A DNA stretch of 64,000 nt from NCBI GenBank assembly GCA_963744255.1, contig CAVUSZ010000049.1:83724-147723 (forward strand). Direction: 5' to 3'. Positions 7,722 through 15,899 of the stretch are shown here, in pieces. Every line of letters begins with the position of its first letter. Positions within the stretch are counted from its first letter, which is position 1. The position numbers and the translations under genes are program-made. The DNA comes from DATEDA01 sp963744255. Lineage in GTDB: Bacteria > Pseudomonadota > Gammaproteobacteria > Burkholderiales > SG8-39. The notes beneath the pieces were generated by a model. The model saw nothing but the letters and a program-made list of their open reading frames with translations. It had not been told where the DNA came from and made no database searches.

Positions 7722-8249
7722 TCAGGCCGCGCGCAAGAGCGAGCGGCCGAGCTGCTTCTCGATCCTGACGAGCCCGGGCTCGGCGTCCTCCTCGAGCGCG
7801 AACCCGAGCTTCGCCGCGAGGGCAAGCATCGCCGCGTTGGCGTCGAGCACGAGGCCCTCCACCTTCGCGAAGCCCGGGGCGTGCGCAAGGAGAAGGGCGA
7901 CGAGCTGCGCGCCGAGCCCCTGTCGCTGCCAGGCGTCGCCGACGACGACCGCGAGCTCGACGGACTCCGGCCCGGAGGCGGCGTACTGGGCGATGCCGAC
8001 GATCCGCGGCGAGTCCGCTCCGGCGAACGCGACCAACCCGAGCTCGCCGGGTGAGTCGAGCCGCGTCATCCGCGCAAGCTGCGCCGGCGACAGCTCCTTC
8101 ACCGGCCCGAAGAACCGGTTGTAGCGCGACTGCGGCGAGAGCTCGCGCACGAAGTCCTGCACGAGCGGCGCGTCGGCCGGGCGGAGGGAGCGGACCCGGG
8201 CACACCGGCCGTCGCGGACGGCGATCGTCGTCGGAGCGAGGAACAGCAT
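7722..8249 (-). CDS. GNAT-family N-acetyltransferase
   Basis: 175 residues. The acetyl-CoA site is visible as VELAVVVGDAWQRQGLGAQL, containing the Q/R-x-x-G-x-G/A loop (QRQGLGA) of motif A. The N-terminal ELSPQSRYNRFFGPVKELSP is characteristic of the subgroup related to the C-terminal acetyltransferase domain of protein lysine acetyltransferases (Pat/acetyl-CoA synthetase-like fusions). A role in acetylating proteins or metabolites in the cytoplasm is plausible. It ends 14 bp before the MFS gene and starts 26 bp after the diiron gene, so it could form the tail of the run that begins at 10822. Confidence 0.9.
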   Translation of the reverse strand: MLFLAPTTIAVRDGRCARVRSLRPADAPLVQDFVRELSPQSRYNRFFGPVKELSPAQLARMTRLDSPGELGLVAFAGADSPRIVGIAQYAASGPESVELAVVVGDAWQRQGLGAQLVALLLAHAPGFAKVEGLVLDANAAMLALAAKLGFALEEDAEPGLVRIEKQLGRSLLRAA

Positions 8250-8275
8250 ATCGCGATCGCCGCCGGCTGAACGCG

Positions 8276-9202
8276 CTACTGCATGATCGGGGCGAGGGCG
8301 GCGCCGATGCGCTCGCCCTGCGCCGCGTCGATCATGCGGCCGAGGACGTCGCTGAACCGGCCGCCCTGCACGCCCGACACGATGTATTGCCAGCGGTAGG
8401 CGGCGAGGAGGCCGACCCGGACCTCGGCCGCCTCCCCGAACGAGAACGTCCGCCCGGCGATCTTCAGGAAGTAGTCGGCATCGGCCTCGGCCTGGGCCCG
8501 CAGGATCCCGTCCACCGCGCCGACGAGCTCGATCAGCTCGTTGACCGCCTGATCGCGCTCGGCCGGCGTGAGCTTCGCGTCCTCGCGCGCCCACTCGAGC
8601 TCATCGAGGACGGCATGCTGGGACTCCTCGCGCCAGTGGTGGAGGAAAACGTCCTTCCACAGCTCGGAGAGGTTCTCGTCGCGGTCGATGCTCTCGCGGT
8701 AGTGCGCGAGCACGAAGAGCTCGATGTGGCAGGTGAGCGCGAGCACCGCCCAGGTCGACTTGCCGAGCACGACCGAGGCGACGGCGTTCGGCTCCGGCGC
8801 GAAGATGTAGCCGGCGGGCATGCCCTGGCCGATCATCTCCTCGATGCGCCGGAACATCTCCTGGTGCTTGATCTCCTCGTCCGTGAAGCGCACCAGCGCC
8901 TCGAGCGCGGTCTGGTCGCCGAGCCAGTGCTCGCGGCTCACCTCGAGCACTTTGGCGGCGATGAAGCGCTCGACCAGGCCGAAGATGTTGGCGTAGCTGC
9001 GGCCCTGGATCTGGCTCAGGAGCCGCTGCTCGGCGGCGCTCAGGAACACGAGCCGATCGACCTTGGACAGGCCGTCGGGGAGGAACTTTTTCGTGAAATC
9101 GAACGTCCGGCCGCGGATCACGTCGCGGTCGATGTCGAAGCGCATGCGCTTCGAGTTCGCGATGCACTTCGCGTAACGGGCGGTTTCGGTCTGCATCAGC
9201 AT
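8276..9202 (-). CDS. Ferritin-like diiron protein, possibly AurF-type oxygenase
   Basis: 308 residues, mostly helical. Two iron-binding ExxH motifs are clear: TDEEIKHQEMF and WREESQHAVLDELEW. Additional Glu ligands are likely in VERFIAAKVLEVSREHW and CHIELFVLAHYRESI, giving a four-helix-bundle diiron site. The spacing fits ferritin-like oxygenases, including the AurF N-oxygenase group, but no substrate can be named. AGGAGA lies about nine bases before ATG 9202 (a second ATG is two codons in). It is the last of six closely spaced minus-strand genes (10822 to 8276) and the most enzyme-like member, so it may carry out the pathway's reaction. Confidence 0.8.
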   Translation of the reverse strand: MLMQTETARYAKCIANSKRMRFDIDRDVIRGRTFDFTKKFLPDGLSKVDRLVFLSAAEQRLLSQIQGRSYANIFGLVERFIAAKVLEVSREHWLGDQTALEALVRFTDEEIKHQEMFRRIEEMIGQGMPAGYIFAPEPNAVASVVLGKSTWAVLALTCHIELFVLAHYRESIDRDENLSELWKDVFLHHWREESQHAVLDELEWAREDAKLTPAERDQAVNELIELVGAVDGILRAQAEADADYFLKIAGRTFSFGEAAEVRVGLLAAYRWQYIVSGVQGGRFSDVLGRMIDAAQGERIGAALAPIMQ

Positions 9203-9239
9203 GGCGTGGGTCTCCTGATGGAGTGAAGGTTGACGGTTG

Positions 9240-9473
9240 TTACATTCCGACGAGCTGCGCGGCGGTCCAGCGGCGCCGGGCGTGCGCGACGAGCGACTGC
9301 GCGCCGACGACCGCGGGGTCGTAGTCGACGCGGAGCAGCTTCGCCAGCTTGGCGCCGGGGCGGACGCGGGCGACGCCGGCGATCCGCGAGAGGTCCCGCA
9401 CGATGTCGCGAATCTCCGCGCCGACGATCGGGCCGGCGAGATGCATGAGGACGTTGACGCTGCGGTGTTCCAT
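9240..9473 (-). CDS. Small heavy-metal-associated (HMA)-like protein without CxxC
   Basis: 77 residues. The pattern VNVLMHLAGPIVGAEIRDIV, then IAGVARVRPGAKLAKLLRVD, then YDPAVVGAQSLVAHARRRW follows the beta-alpha-beta-beta-alpha fold of HMA/ferredoxin-like domains, including the closing V-D-YDP strand. The metal-binding CxxC loop is absent. Metal transfer by the usual route is therefore unlikely, and binding through other residues or a purely structural role is more probable. It lies 37 bp upstream of the diiron gene and 21 bp downstream of the DUF2917 gene. Confidence 0.65.
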   Translation of the reverse strand: MEHRSVNVLMHLAGPIVGAEIRDIVRDLSRIAGVARVRPGAKLAKLLRVDYDPAVVGAQSLVAHARRRWTAAQLVGM

Positions 9474-9494
9474 GTCGATGGTTTCCTGTGGGGG

Positions 9495-9794
9495 TCAGAA
9501 GCCGTAGGCGGGCCGGGCCGTACGGCCGGCGGCGCGCGGCATCGAGATCTCGATGGCCGGCATCGCGCGGGCCGGCGCCGCGGTCACGGTCAGCTCCGCG
9601 ACACCGTTGCTGGACAGGACCGCCGCACCGCCGCGGTCGAGACGGAACAATCCGGCTGCCTCGATCACGTGGTCGCGACGGTCGCCGTCCTGGGTGAGCC
9701 ACGCGGTGCCGCGGTCGATGCGGACGACCGCGCCGTTGCCATCGCGGATGCGGACGTGGTCGCCGCGTCCGATGCGGATGCGTCGTGCGTTCAT
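9495..9794 (-). CDS. DUF2917-domain protein
   Basis: 99 residues. The segment VRIDRGTAWLTQDGDRRDHV followed by IEAAGLFRLDRGGAAVLSS is the conserved DUF2917 core, a cupin-like strand-rich domain common in Betaproteobacteria with no known function. The C-terminal 25 residues are Pro/Ala/Arg-rich and vary in the family. A strong AAGGAGAT ribosome site precedes ATG 9794, so expression is probably high. It is 14 bp from the OsmC-like gene and 21 bp from the HMA-like gene. Confidence 0.85.
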   Translation of the reverse strand: MNARRIRIGRGDHVRIRDGNGAVVRIDRGTAWLTQDGDRRDHVIEAAGLFRLDRGGAAVLSSNGVAELTVTAAPARAMPAIEISMPRAAGRTARPAYGF

Positions 9795-9808
9795 GGCGTT
9801 TATCTCCT

Positions 9809-10372
9809 TCAGGCGGCGAGCGCCGCCGGCACCATGGCCGGCTGCTCGATGCGGATGTGAACGGGGACGGCGCGGCGGAGCGTCGCGAGCACGACCGAGC
9901 GGCTTTCGGCCTCGATCAGCATGCGGCGCATCGCCTCTGTGTCGGTACCCGGCGCGGCCTGGATCCGGATCGTGCATTCCATGGTCTCGAAGCCGACCGG
10001 CACGTCGCCGTCGATCCCCATCGTGCCGCGGACGTCGATCCACCCGCGCACGTCGACGCTGAGCGCGGCGAGGCGGATGCCATGCACGTTCGCGGCGATG
10101 CGGATCGCCGAGTCGTGCGACGCGGCGAGCGCGGCGCAGAGGAGGTCGCCGGCGGAGGGCGCGCCGTTCGGTCCGCCGACCGCGCGCTCGGCGGCGATCG
10201 GGACGACGTCGGCGTCGCCCGAACCGACGAAGACCGTGGCGCGGAACGGATCGGCGGGGTCGCGGTCGACGGTGGTGGCGTGGTTCGCTACCCGCGCCGT
10301 CTGCGGCGCGAGCGCGTAGACCGAGCGAAGCGTCGCCTGCGCGGTCCGAACGTTGGTGAGTCGCGTGATCAT
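9809..10372 (-). CDS. OsmC-like protein lacking both peroxidatic cysteines
   Basis: 187 residues with the OsmC/Ohr fold. GGPNGAPSAGDLLCAALAAS is the central helix and LIEAESRSVVLATLRRAVPV is the second conserved helix with its PV strand. In active OsmC/Ohr proteins these helices carry the two thiols (typically in LAAC- and SCVV-type contexts). Here both positions appear to be Ser (LAAS, SRSVV). The one Cys in DLLCAAL is offset. The protein may therefore bind a hydrophobic ligand rather than reduce hydroperoxides. It is gene three of the six-gene run. Confidence 0.85.
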   Translation of the reverse strand: MITRLTNVRTAQATLRSVYALAPQTARVANHATTVDRDPADPFRATVFVGSGDADVVPIAAERAVGGPNGAPSAGDLLCAALAASHDSAIRIAANVHGIRLAALSVDVRGWIDVRGTMGIDGDVPVGFETMECTIRIQAAPGTDTEAMRRMLIEAESRSVVLATLRRAVPVHIRIEQPAMVPAALAA

Positions 10373-10385
10373 CGCTCCCTCCCGC

Positions 10386-10568
10386 TCACATCCCGAAGAC
10401 GCGGGCGAGGATGTGGCGCACCTCGCGCTCGGCGTGCTCGTCGTGGAGGCTGCCGACCGCTCCGAAGGCGAGGTCTTCGGGCTCGCCGTAGATGTCGTCC
10501 GCGAATTCGTCTTCGCCGGCGACGGTGCTCTCGGCCGCGAGGAGAAGCTCGTCGATGTCTGTTCTCAT
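10386..10568 (-). CDS. Small acidic protein (60 residues), unknown function
   Basis: The product begins MRTDIDELLLAAESTVAGED and continues EFADDIYGEPEDLAFGAVGS. It is strongly acidic in the first two thirds and ends in a basic/hydrophobic helix (EREVRHILARVFGM). There is no signal peptide, membrane helix or Cys. GGGAGGAC lies just before ATG 10568, and codon use matches the neighbours, so I accept it as a gene. It is 10 bp after the stop of the secreted Cys protein and 13 bp before the OsmC-like gene. Function unknown; it could be a regulatory or partner protein of the run. Confidence 0.7.
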   Translation of the reverse strand: MRTDIDELLLAAESTVAGEDEFADDIYGEPEDLAFGAVGSLHDEHAEREVRHILARVFGM

Positions 10569-10578
10569 GGTGTCCTCC

Positions 10579-10822
10579 CTAGCGCTGCGCAACGGCCCGG
10601 GTGTCCCCGTAGGTGCAGATCCCGTCGGGGCATGCGACCTCGGAGGACTCGGGGAAGACGACGTCGCCCTCGGGATACGCGACATATCGGCCCGGGATAG
10701 TCGGTGGCCGGGTGCGAGCAAGCGTGGCAGGCGCGCGCTTCAGCCGCCGGCGCCGCGTTGACCGCGGCGTGGAGCGCGGCGAACGCGACGAGGATGTGGA
10801 TCAGGATGTTGCGAGGTTGCAT
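10579..10822 (-). CDS. Small secreted four-cysteine protein with a one-base frameshift
   Basis: A signal peptide (MQPRNILIHILVAFAALHAA, cleavage near AAPAAEA) leads into ARACHACSHPATDYPG. One base must then be skipped near 10692 to continue as RYVAYPEGDVVFPESSEV, then ACPDGICTYGDTRAVAQR and the TAG at 10581-10579. The continuation has strong G/C third positions only in the shifted frame, so the intended product is about 80 residues with two Cys pairs (CHAC and CPDGIC). Without the shift the frame runs on as low-quality Arg-rich sequence. AGGAGCAAGG precedes ATG 10822. It is the first gene of the six-gene run and could be a periplasmic metal or disulphide protein. Confidence 0.6.
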
Positions 10823-10949
10823 GGCCTTGCTCCTGGCGGTGGGTTGATAGCGGGATCGCGTGTGATTGGCGCAGACTACGGGCCGGAGGTATTCGCCCGA
10901 TGTCGGTCCGGAAACAGTTCGTATCGCTGTGTAACCGGAGCGGCCGCCC

Positions 10950-10978
10950 TATAATCAACCGGGCCCCCGGAGGAAGGA
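10950..10978 (+). promoter_or_regulatory. -10 box and ribosome site for the response-regulator gene
   Basis: TATAAT at 10950-10955 is a perfect sigma70 -10 hexamer. The region about 17 bases upstream (near 10927, CTGTGT) is a poor -35, which suggests a helper-dependent promoter. GGAGGAAGG sits immediately before ATG 10979. This 156-bp intergenic region must also drive the divergent six-gene run starting at 10822. Confidence 0.5.
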
Positions 10979-11692
10979 ATGAACGCAGGGAGAGTGCTGA
11001 TCGTCGACGACGACCGCGATGTGCGCGCAATGCTCGCGGAGTACCTGACGACGCACGGCTACGAAGTCGCGCAGGCCGACGGCGGGGCAGCCATGCGCAT
11101 CGCGCTCGAGCAGGGCGTGCCCGACGTCGTGCTGCTCGACGTCGGACTGCCGGGCGAGGACGGGTTGACGCTCGCGAGGTACCTGCGCGAGCGCTACGAC
11201 CTCGGCATCATCATGGTCACCGGGGCAGGCGAGGTGGTGGACCGAATCGTCGGTCTCGAGATGGGCGCCGACGACTACGTCGCAAAGCCGTTCGACCCGC
11301 GCGAGCTGCGCGCGCGCCTCAAGAGTGTGATGCGGCGGGTACAGAGCCGCACGGCGCCCGCGACGTCCGGGGCCGCGCCGGTGCCCGAGGCACGCATTCC
11401 CGTCGGCCGCTGCCTACTCGACCTGAGGTCGCACCAGCTCTTCGATCGCGACGGCGCCGAAGTGGCGCTGACCACAATGGAGTTCGAGCTGCTCAAGGCG
11501 TTCGCCGAGCACCCGAACCAGGTGCTCTCGCGGGATCGCCTGCTGACGCTCACGCGCAACCGCGAATGGGAGCCCTTCGATCGCTCGATCGACATCCGCA
11601 TCGCGCGTCTGCGCCGGAAGATCGAGGACGACCCCGAGACCCCGAAGGTGATCCGCACCATGCGGGGGGCCGGGTACATGTTCGTGCCCTGA
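10979..11692 (+). CDS. OmpR/PhoB-type response regulator
   Basis: 237 residues. The receiver domain (about 1-120) has the acid pair Asp10/Asp11 (VDDDRD), phospho-acceptor Asp54 (LLDVGLPGEDG), Thr81 (MVTGAG) and Lys103 (VAKPFD). The C-terminal winged helix (about 140-237) reads LTTMEFELLKAFAEHPNQVL, then IDIRIARLRRKIEDD and RTMRGAGYMFVP, matching OmpR family DNA-binding domains, closest to the TorR/OmpR subgroup. It lies 152 bp upstream of the hybrid histidine kinase. A kinase/regulator pair of this type normally controls adjacent genes, so the divergent six-gene run is the obvious candidate. Confidence 0.96.
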   Translation: MNAGRVLIVDDDRDVRAMLAEYLTTHGYEVAQADGGAAMRIALEQGVPDVVLLDVGLPGEDGLTLARYLRERYDLGIIMVTGAGEVVDRIVGLEMGADDYVAKPFDPRELRARLKSVMRRVQSRTAPATSGAAPVPEARIPVGRCLLDLRSHQLFDRDGAEVALTTMEFELLKAFAEHPNQVLSRDRLLTLTRNREWEPFDRSIDIRIARLRRKIEDDPETPKVIRTMRGAGYMFVP

Positions 11693-11844
11693 ACCGCGGG
11701 GTCCTCGCCCTGCCGCGGACCCGTCCAACCCCCCTTCGGCCGGCCTCCGGCCCTGCTCGGGGACGAATGTATCCGGAGTGTTTCAATCGTTGCCGGGAGG
11801 TAACCGCCGCTGCCGGGCCGCAGGGGCGGGACTAGACTCCACCC

Positions 11845-14800
11845 ATGACCGCCCCCCCGCCCGTGAACCTGCTGCGCGAACTCGCCCGCAACGGCGACGC
11901 CTACCGTTTCCTGTTCAGCGAGCAGGACCTCGCGGTCTTTCTTGTGAGCGGGGCGGCGATCGAGGACTGCAACGAGGCGGTGAGCCGGATGCTCGGCCGC
12001 TCGCGCGAGGACATCGTCGGGCGCACCATGATCGAGCTGTCTTCGCCGACGCAGCCCGACGGCGTGTCAGCTGCCGATGCCGCCCGGCTGCGCGTGCGCA
12101 GCGCGCTCGCGGGGCTGCCGCAGTGGTGCCGCTGGCAATACCGCCGCGGCGACGGGGAAGCCGTCGACGCCCTCGTGTACGTGGAGGCGGTGAGGGTAGA
12201 CGGCGAGCGGCGCCTGCTGCTGCGCGCTCGCGATCTCTCCAGGCTGGAGCGCGCCGCCGCGAGCCTGCGCGAGACCGAGATGCGGCTGCAGCAGATCCTC
12301 GACAACAGCACGACCGTGCGCGTATTCGCCAAGGATCTCGAAGGCCGGTATCTGTTCGTGAACCGCGCGTTCGAGCAGCACGCGGGCCGGCCGCAGCGCG
12401 AGATCGTGGGCCGGACGCCCGCCGACATCGCCCCGCCCGAGATCGCAGAGCGACTGCGCGCGAACGACCGGCGCGTGATCGAGACCGGTTGCGCGCTCGA
12501 GATCGAGGAGACGAACGTCATCCGCGGTGAGCGGCGCACTCTGCTCGCGAACAAGTTCCCGCTGCTCGGCCCCGACGGCCGCCCCTACGCCGTCTGCGGT
12601 ATCTCCATCGACATCACCGAGCGCAAGCGTTTCGCCGAGGCGCTGCACCAGGCTGCGCTCGCGATGTCGATGGCGGGCGGTGAACGGGTTTTCGAGGATC
12701 TTGCACGCGGTCTCGCCGAGGCGCTCGGCGTCGACGCGGTGATGATCGCGGTGTTCGCCGACGGCGCACGGTCCCGGATGCGCACGCTTGCAACCTATCT
12801 CGACGGACGGGTGCTGGACACCTTCGAGTACGACCTCTCGAAGACGCCCTGCGCCGGCATCGTCGGCCGCGAGTTCCGGTTCGTCGGCCAGGGCGTGCAG
12901 CGCGAGTTCACGCCCGGAACGATGTTCCAGGCGCTCGGCTTCGACAGCTACGCCGCGTACACCCTGAACGACGCCACGGGCATCCAGCTCGGCCTGATCG
13001 CCGCACTCGACCGCGGCGCGATGACCGACCAGGCGCTTACCGAGTCGTTGCTCAAGATCTTCGCCGCGCGCGCCGCGGCGGAGCTCGAGCGCACGCGGGC
13101 CGAGGAGGCGCTCAGGCATTCGGAGGCGAGCTACCGCTCGATCTTCGAGGCGAGCGAAGACCCGATCTTCGTCCACGACTGGGACACCGGCGCGATCCTC
13201 GACGTGAGCCCGAAGGCGGAGGAGGTGTACGGCTGGACGCGCGAGGAGATGCGGCGGCTCACATTGGACGACTTGAGCGCGGACGAGCCCGGGTGCACGC
13301 CGGCGGAGGCCGCGCGCCATATCCAGCAGGCGAAAGTCCGGTCGTCGCCGGTCCGCTTCGAGTGGCATGCGCGGCACCGCGACGGTCACCTGATGTGGCA
13401 CGAGGTGACGCTCAAGCGCGCCACGATCGCAGGCGAGCCGCGGATCCTCGCGTTCACCCGCGACATCACCAAGCGCAAGCTCGCCGACGAGGCGCTGCGC
13501 GCGAGCGAAGAGCAGTACCGGGCGATCTTCAACGCCACCGCCGACGCCCTGGTGCTGCGCGACGCCGACAATTACATCGTCGACGTCAACCCGGCGCTGC
13601 TCGCCATGACCGGCTATACGCGCGAGGACCTGATCGGCAAGAAGCGCTGGGCGTTCCTCCCGCCCGAGATGGACGCACACGGATGGGAGTTGCACCGCCG
13701 CGTCATCTCCGGCGAGCCGATCCAGCACGAGACGGTCGGCGTGCGCAAGGACGGGACCCGCTTCGACGTCGAGGTGCGCTCCGTGCCGATCCAGTACCGC
13801 GGCCGGCCGCACGTGCTGGCGATGGGCCGGGACATCACCGCGAGGCGCCTGGCGGAGGAGGCGCTGCGCGCGAGCGAAGAGCAGTACCGGGCGATCTTCA
13901 ACGCCTCGGACGACGCGCTGGTGCTGTGGAACTCCGAGCTGAAGCGAGTGGACTGCAATCCGGCGTACGAGAAGATCTACGGTTTCACGCGCGAGGAGAT
14001 GATCGCCGAAACCTACCCCGAGCATTTCCCGCCGGAGTACGTGGAGCGGCGGCGGGAGCTCGCGCGCCGGACGCTCGACGGCGAGCCGTGCCACGTGGAA
14101 CTCGAATCGCTGCGCAAGAACGGCGAGCGCTTCTTCGCCGAGGTCAGGACGATCCCGATCCGTCATCGCGGAGAGCCCCACGTCCTCGCCATCGGCCGCG
14201 ATATCACCGAGCGCAAGCGCGCCGAGGAGGCGTTCCGCGCGAGCGAGGCGCAGTACCGGGCGATCTTCAACGCCACCGCCGACGCCCTCGTCCTGCGCGA
14301 CGCGGATTTCCGGATCGTCGACGTGAACCCGGCATACGAGGCGATGAGCGGGTTCAAGCGCGAGGAGGTGCTTGGCGCCGACAGGGTGATCGCGCACCCG
14401 CAGCGGGTCAACGTGTCGCTGGTCGAGTTGCACCGGCGGGTGCTTGCCGGAGAGGCGATCCACCTCGAGACCGAGGGGGTCCGCAAGGAGGGCAGGCAGA
14501 TCGAGATCGAGCTCCGCGGTGTGCCGATCCACCACCAGGGCCGGCCGCACGTCCTGTACATCGGGCGCGACATCACCGCTCGCAAGCGCGCCGAAGCGGA
14601 GCGGCTCGGGCTCGAGACCCAGCTCCGCCAGGCGCAGAAGATGGAGGCGATCGGGCATCTCACCGGCGGCATCGCGCACGACTTCAACAACATCCTGACG
14701 AGCATCATGGGCTACGTGACGCTCGCCACCGAGCGGCCGGGCGCGGCCGAGGACCGCAAGCTCGGCAACTACCTCGAGCAGGCGCTGCTGTCCAGCCGGC

Positions 14801-15858
14801 GGGCGCGCGACCTGATCCAGCAGATGCTCACGTTCAGCCGCGGCCAGCGCGGCGAGCGGCGTCCAGTCGATCTGCGGCGCGTCGCGGCGGAGTCGGCGCG
14901 GCTCCTGCGATCGTCGATGCCCTCGACGCTCGAGCTGGAGACACTCTCGGCGGCGGACGTGCCCCTTGCCTCGCTCGACCGGGTGCAGGCCGAGCAGGTG
15001 CTGCTCAACCTGTGCATCAACGCCCGCGATGCGCTCCAGGGGTACGGGAAAGTCAGCGTCAGCGTCGGGCGGTCGTCGACGCGCCGGGCCGTGTGCACGA
15101 GCTGCCGCGCGCCCTTCGACGGCGAGTTCGTCGAGTTGACGGTCACCGACGACGGCCCGGGGATCCCGCCGGAGGTGATGGAACGGATGTTCGAGCCGTT
15201 CTTCTCCACCAAGGAAGTCGGAAAGGGCAGCGGGATGGGGCTCGCGACGGTGCACGGCATCGTGCACGAGCACGGCGGGCACGTCGTCGTCGAGTCCGAG
15301 CCCGGCCACGGCGCGGTGTTCCGGGTGCTATTTCCGTGCCTCCGCATCGACGACCAGGCGATCGAGCACGAGACCCTGTCGGGCTACGTCCCGCCGTCTC
15401 GCAAGGTGGCGCTCCGGGGGCGAGTGCTGGTGGTCGACGACGAGGAGATGGTCGTCGGCTTCATGCGCGAGCTGCTCGAGGGCTGGGGGCTGGAGGTCAC
15501 CGCGAAGCGTGCCGGCCCGGACGCGCGCCAGGTCTTCGCGGACGACCCCGACCGTTACGACCTCGTGATCACCGACCAGACGATGCCGCGGATGACGGGG
15601 CTCGAGCTCGCGCGCGAACTCGCCGAGATCCGGCCCGGCGTGCCGGTGATCCTCTACACCGGTTACGCCGACGGCGTCATGGATGCCCACGTCGAGGCGG
15701 CGGGCGTCCGGGCGCTGCTGAAGAAGCCGGTGGAGCCGGCGCAGCTCCTCGCCCTGCTGCGGGTGCACTTGCCGGGCGGTGCAGGCAGGTCGGTGATCGA
15801 TGCCCCGGGAGCAGGTTCCCCCGACGCCGTCAACGCGGAGAGACGGCGGCGGGGTTGA
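11845..15858 (+). CDS. Soluble hybrid sensor histidine kinase with six PAS domains and a GAF domain
   Basis: 1337 residues with no membrane helix, so a cytoplasmic sensor. Order: PAS (about 18-130), PAS (about 150-255), GAF (about 266-415), PAS (422-548), three near-identical 123-residue PAS modules (starting at 549, 672 and 795), HisKA with His945 in GGIAHDFNNIL, an HATPase domain (LLNLCINARDAL N-box, DDGPGIPPE, GSGMGLATVHG) and a receiver (about 1192-1310) with Asp1244 (VITDQTMPRMTG). A CTSCRAPF pair sits inside the ATPase domain, as in related soluble hybrid kinases. The lack of an HPt domain means phosphotransfer to the adjacent OmpR-type regulator would need a separate HPt protein or direct transfer from His945. 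Ligands are unknown. Confidence 0.95.
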   Translation: MTAPPPVNLLRELARNGDAYRFLFSEQDLAVFLVSGAAIEDCNEAVSRMLGRSREDIVGRTMIELSSPTQPDGVSAADAARLRVRSALAGLPQWCRWQYRRGDGEAVDALVYVEAVRVDGERRLLLRARDLSRLERAAASLRETEMRLQQILDNSTTVRVFAKDLEGRYLFVNRAFEQHAGRPQREIVGRTPADIAPPEIAERLRANDRRVIETGCALEIEETNVIRGERRTLLANKFPLLGPDGRPYAVCGISIDITERKRFAEALHQAALAMSMAGGERVFEDLARGLAEALGVDAVMIAVFADGARSRMRTLATYLDGRVLDTFEYDLSKTPCAGIVGREFRFVGQGVQREFTPGTMFQALGFDSYAAYTLNDATGIQLGLIAALDRGAMTDQALTESLLKIFAARAAAELERTRAEEALRHSEASYRSIFEASEDPIFVHDWDTGAILDVSPKAEEVYGWTREEMRRLTLDDLSADEPGCTPAEAARHIQQAKVRSSPVRFEWHARHRDGHLMWHEVTLKRATIAGEPRILAFTRDITKRKLADEALRASEEQYRAIFNATADALVLRDADNYIVDVNPALLAMTGYTREDLIGKKRWAFLPPEMDAHGWELHRRVISGEPIQHETVGVRKDGTRFDVEVRSVPIQYRGRPHVLAMGRDITARRLAEEALRASEEQYRAIFNASDDALVLWNSELKRVDCNPAYEKIYGFTREEMIAETYPEHFPPEYVERRRELARRTLDGEPCHVELESLRKNGERFFAEVRTIPIRHRGEPHVLAIGRDITERKRAEEAFRASEAQYRAIFNATADALVLRDADFRIVDVNPAYEAMSGFKREEVLGADRVIAHPQRVNVSLVELHRRVLAGEAIHLETEGVRKEGRQIEIELRGVPIHHQGRPHVLYIGRDITARKRAEAERLGLETQLRQAQKMEAIGHLTGGIAHDFNNILTSIMGYVTLATERPGAAEDRKLGNYLEQALLSSRRARDLIQQMLTFSRGQRGERRPVDLRRVAAESARLLRSSMPSTLELETLSAADVPLASLDRVQAEQVLLNLCINARDALQGYGKVSVSVGRSSTRRAVCTSCRAPFDGEFVELTVTDDGPGIPPEVMERMFEPFFSTKEVGKGSGMGLATVHGIVHEHGGHVVVESEPGHGAVFRVLFPCLRIDDQAIEHETLSGYVPPSRKVALRGRVLVVDDEEMVVGFMRELLEGWGLEVTAKRAGPDARQVFADDPDRYDLVITDQTMPRMTGLELARELAEIRPGVPVILYTGYADGVMDAHVEAAGVRALLKKPVEPAQLLALLRVHLPGGAGRSVIDAPGAGSPDAVNAERRRRG
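13489..14595 (+). repeat. Three 369-bp tandem repeats encoding PAS modules
   Basis: Units begin at 13489, 13858 and 14227, exactly 369 bp (123 codons) apart. The opening 48 bases, encoding EALRASEEQYRAIFNA, are nearly identical in all three. Later parts (RDITxRxxAEEAxRASE linkers, HVLAxGRDIT) are also conserved. Such even spacing and DNA-level identity indicate recent tandem duplication of one PAS domain in the kinase gene. Collapse or expansion of this repeat is a likely source of strain variation or assembly error. Confidence 0.85.
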
Positions 15859-15899
15859 TTCCTTCGCCTGTCAAGGGCAAGGGCGCTACGACCTGGCGC

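Noticed and set aside
12067..15309. 1080-codon open frame antisense to the hybrid kinase
   Set aside because: In very GC-rich DNA, antisense frames stay open because stop codons are rare. The kinase frame has all the domain motifs; the antisense protein has none.
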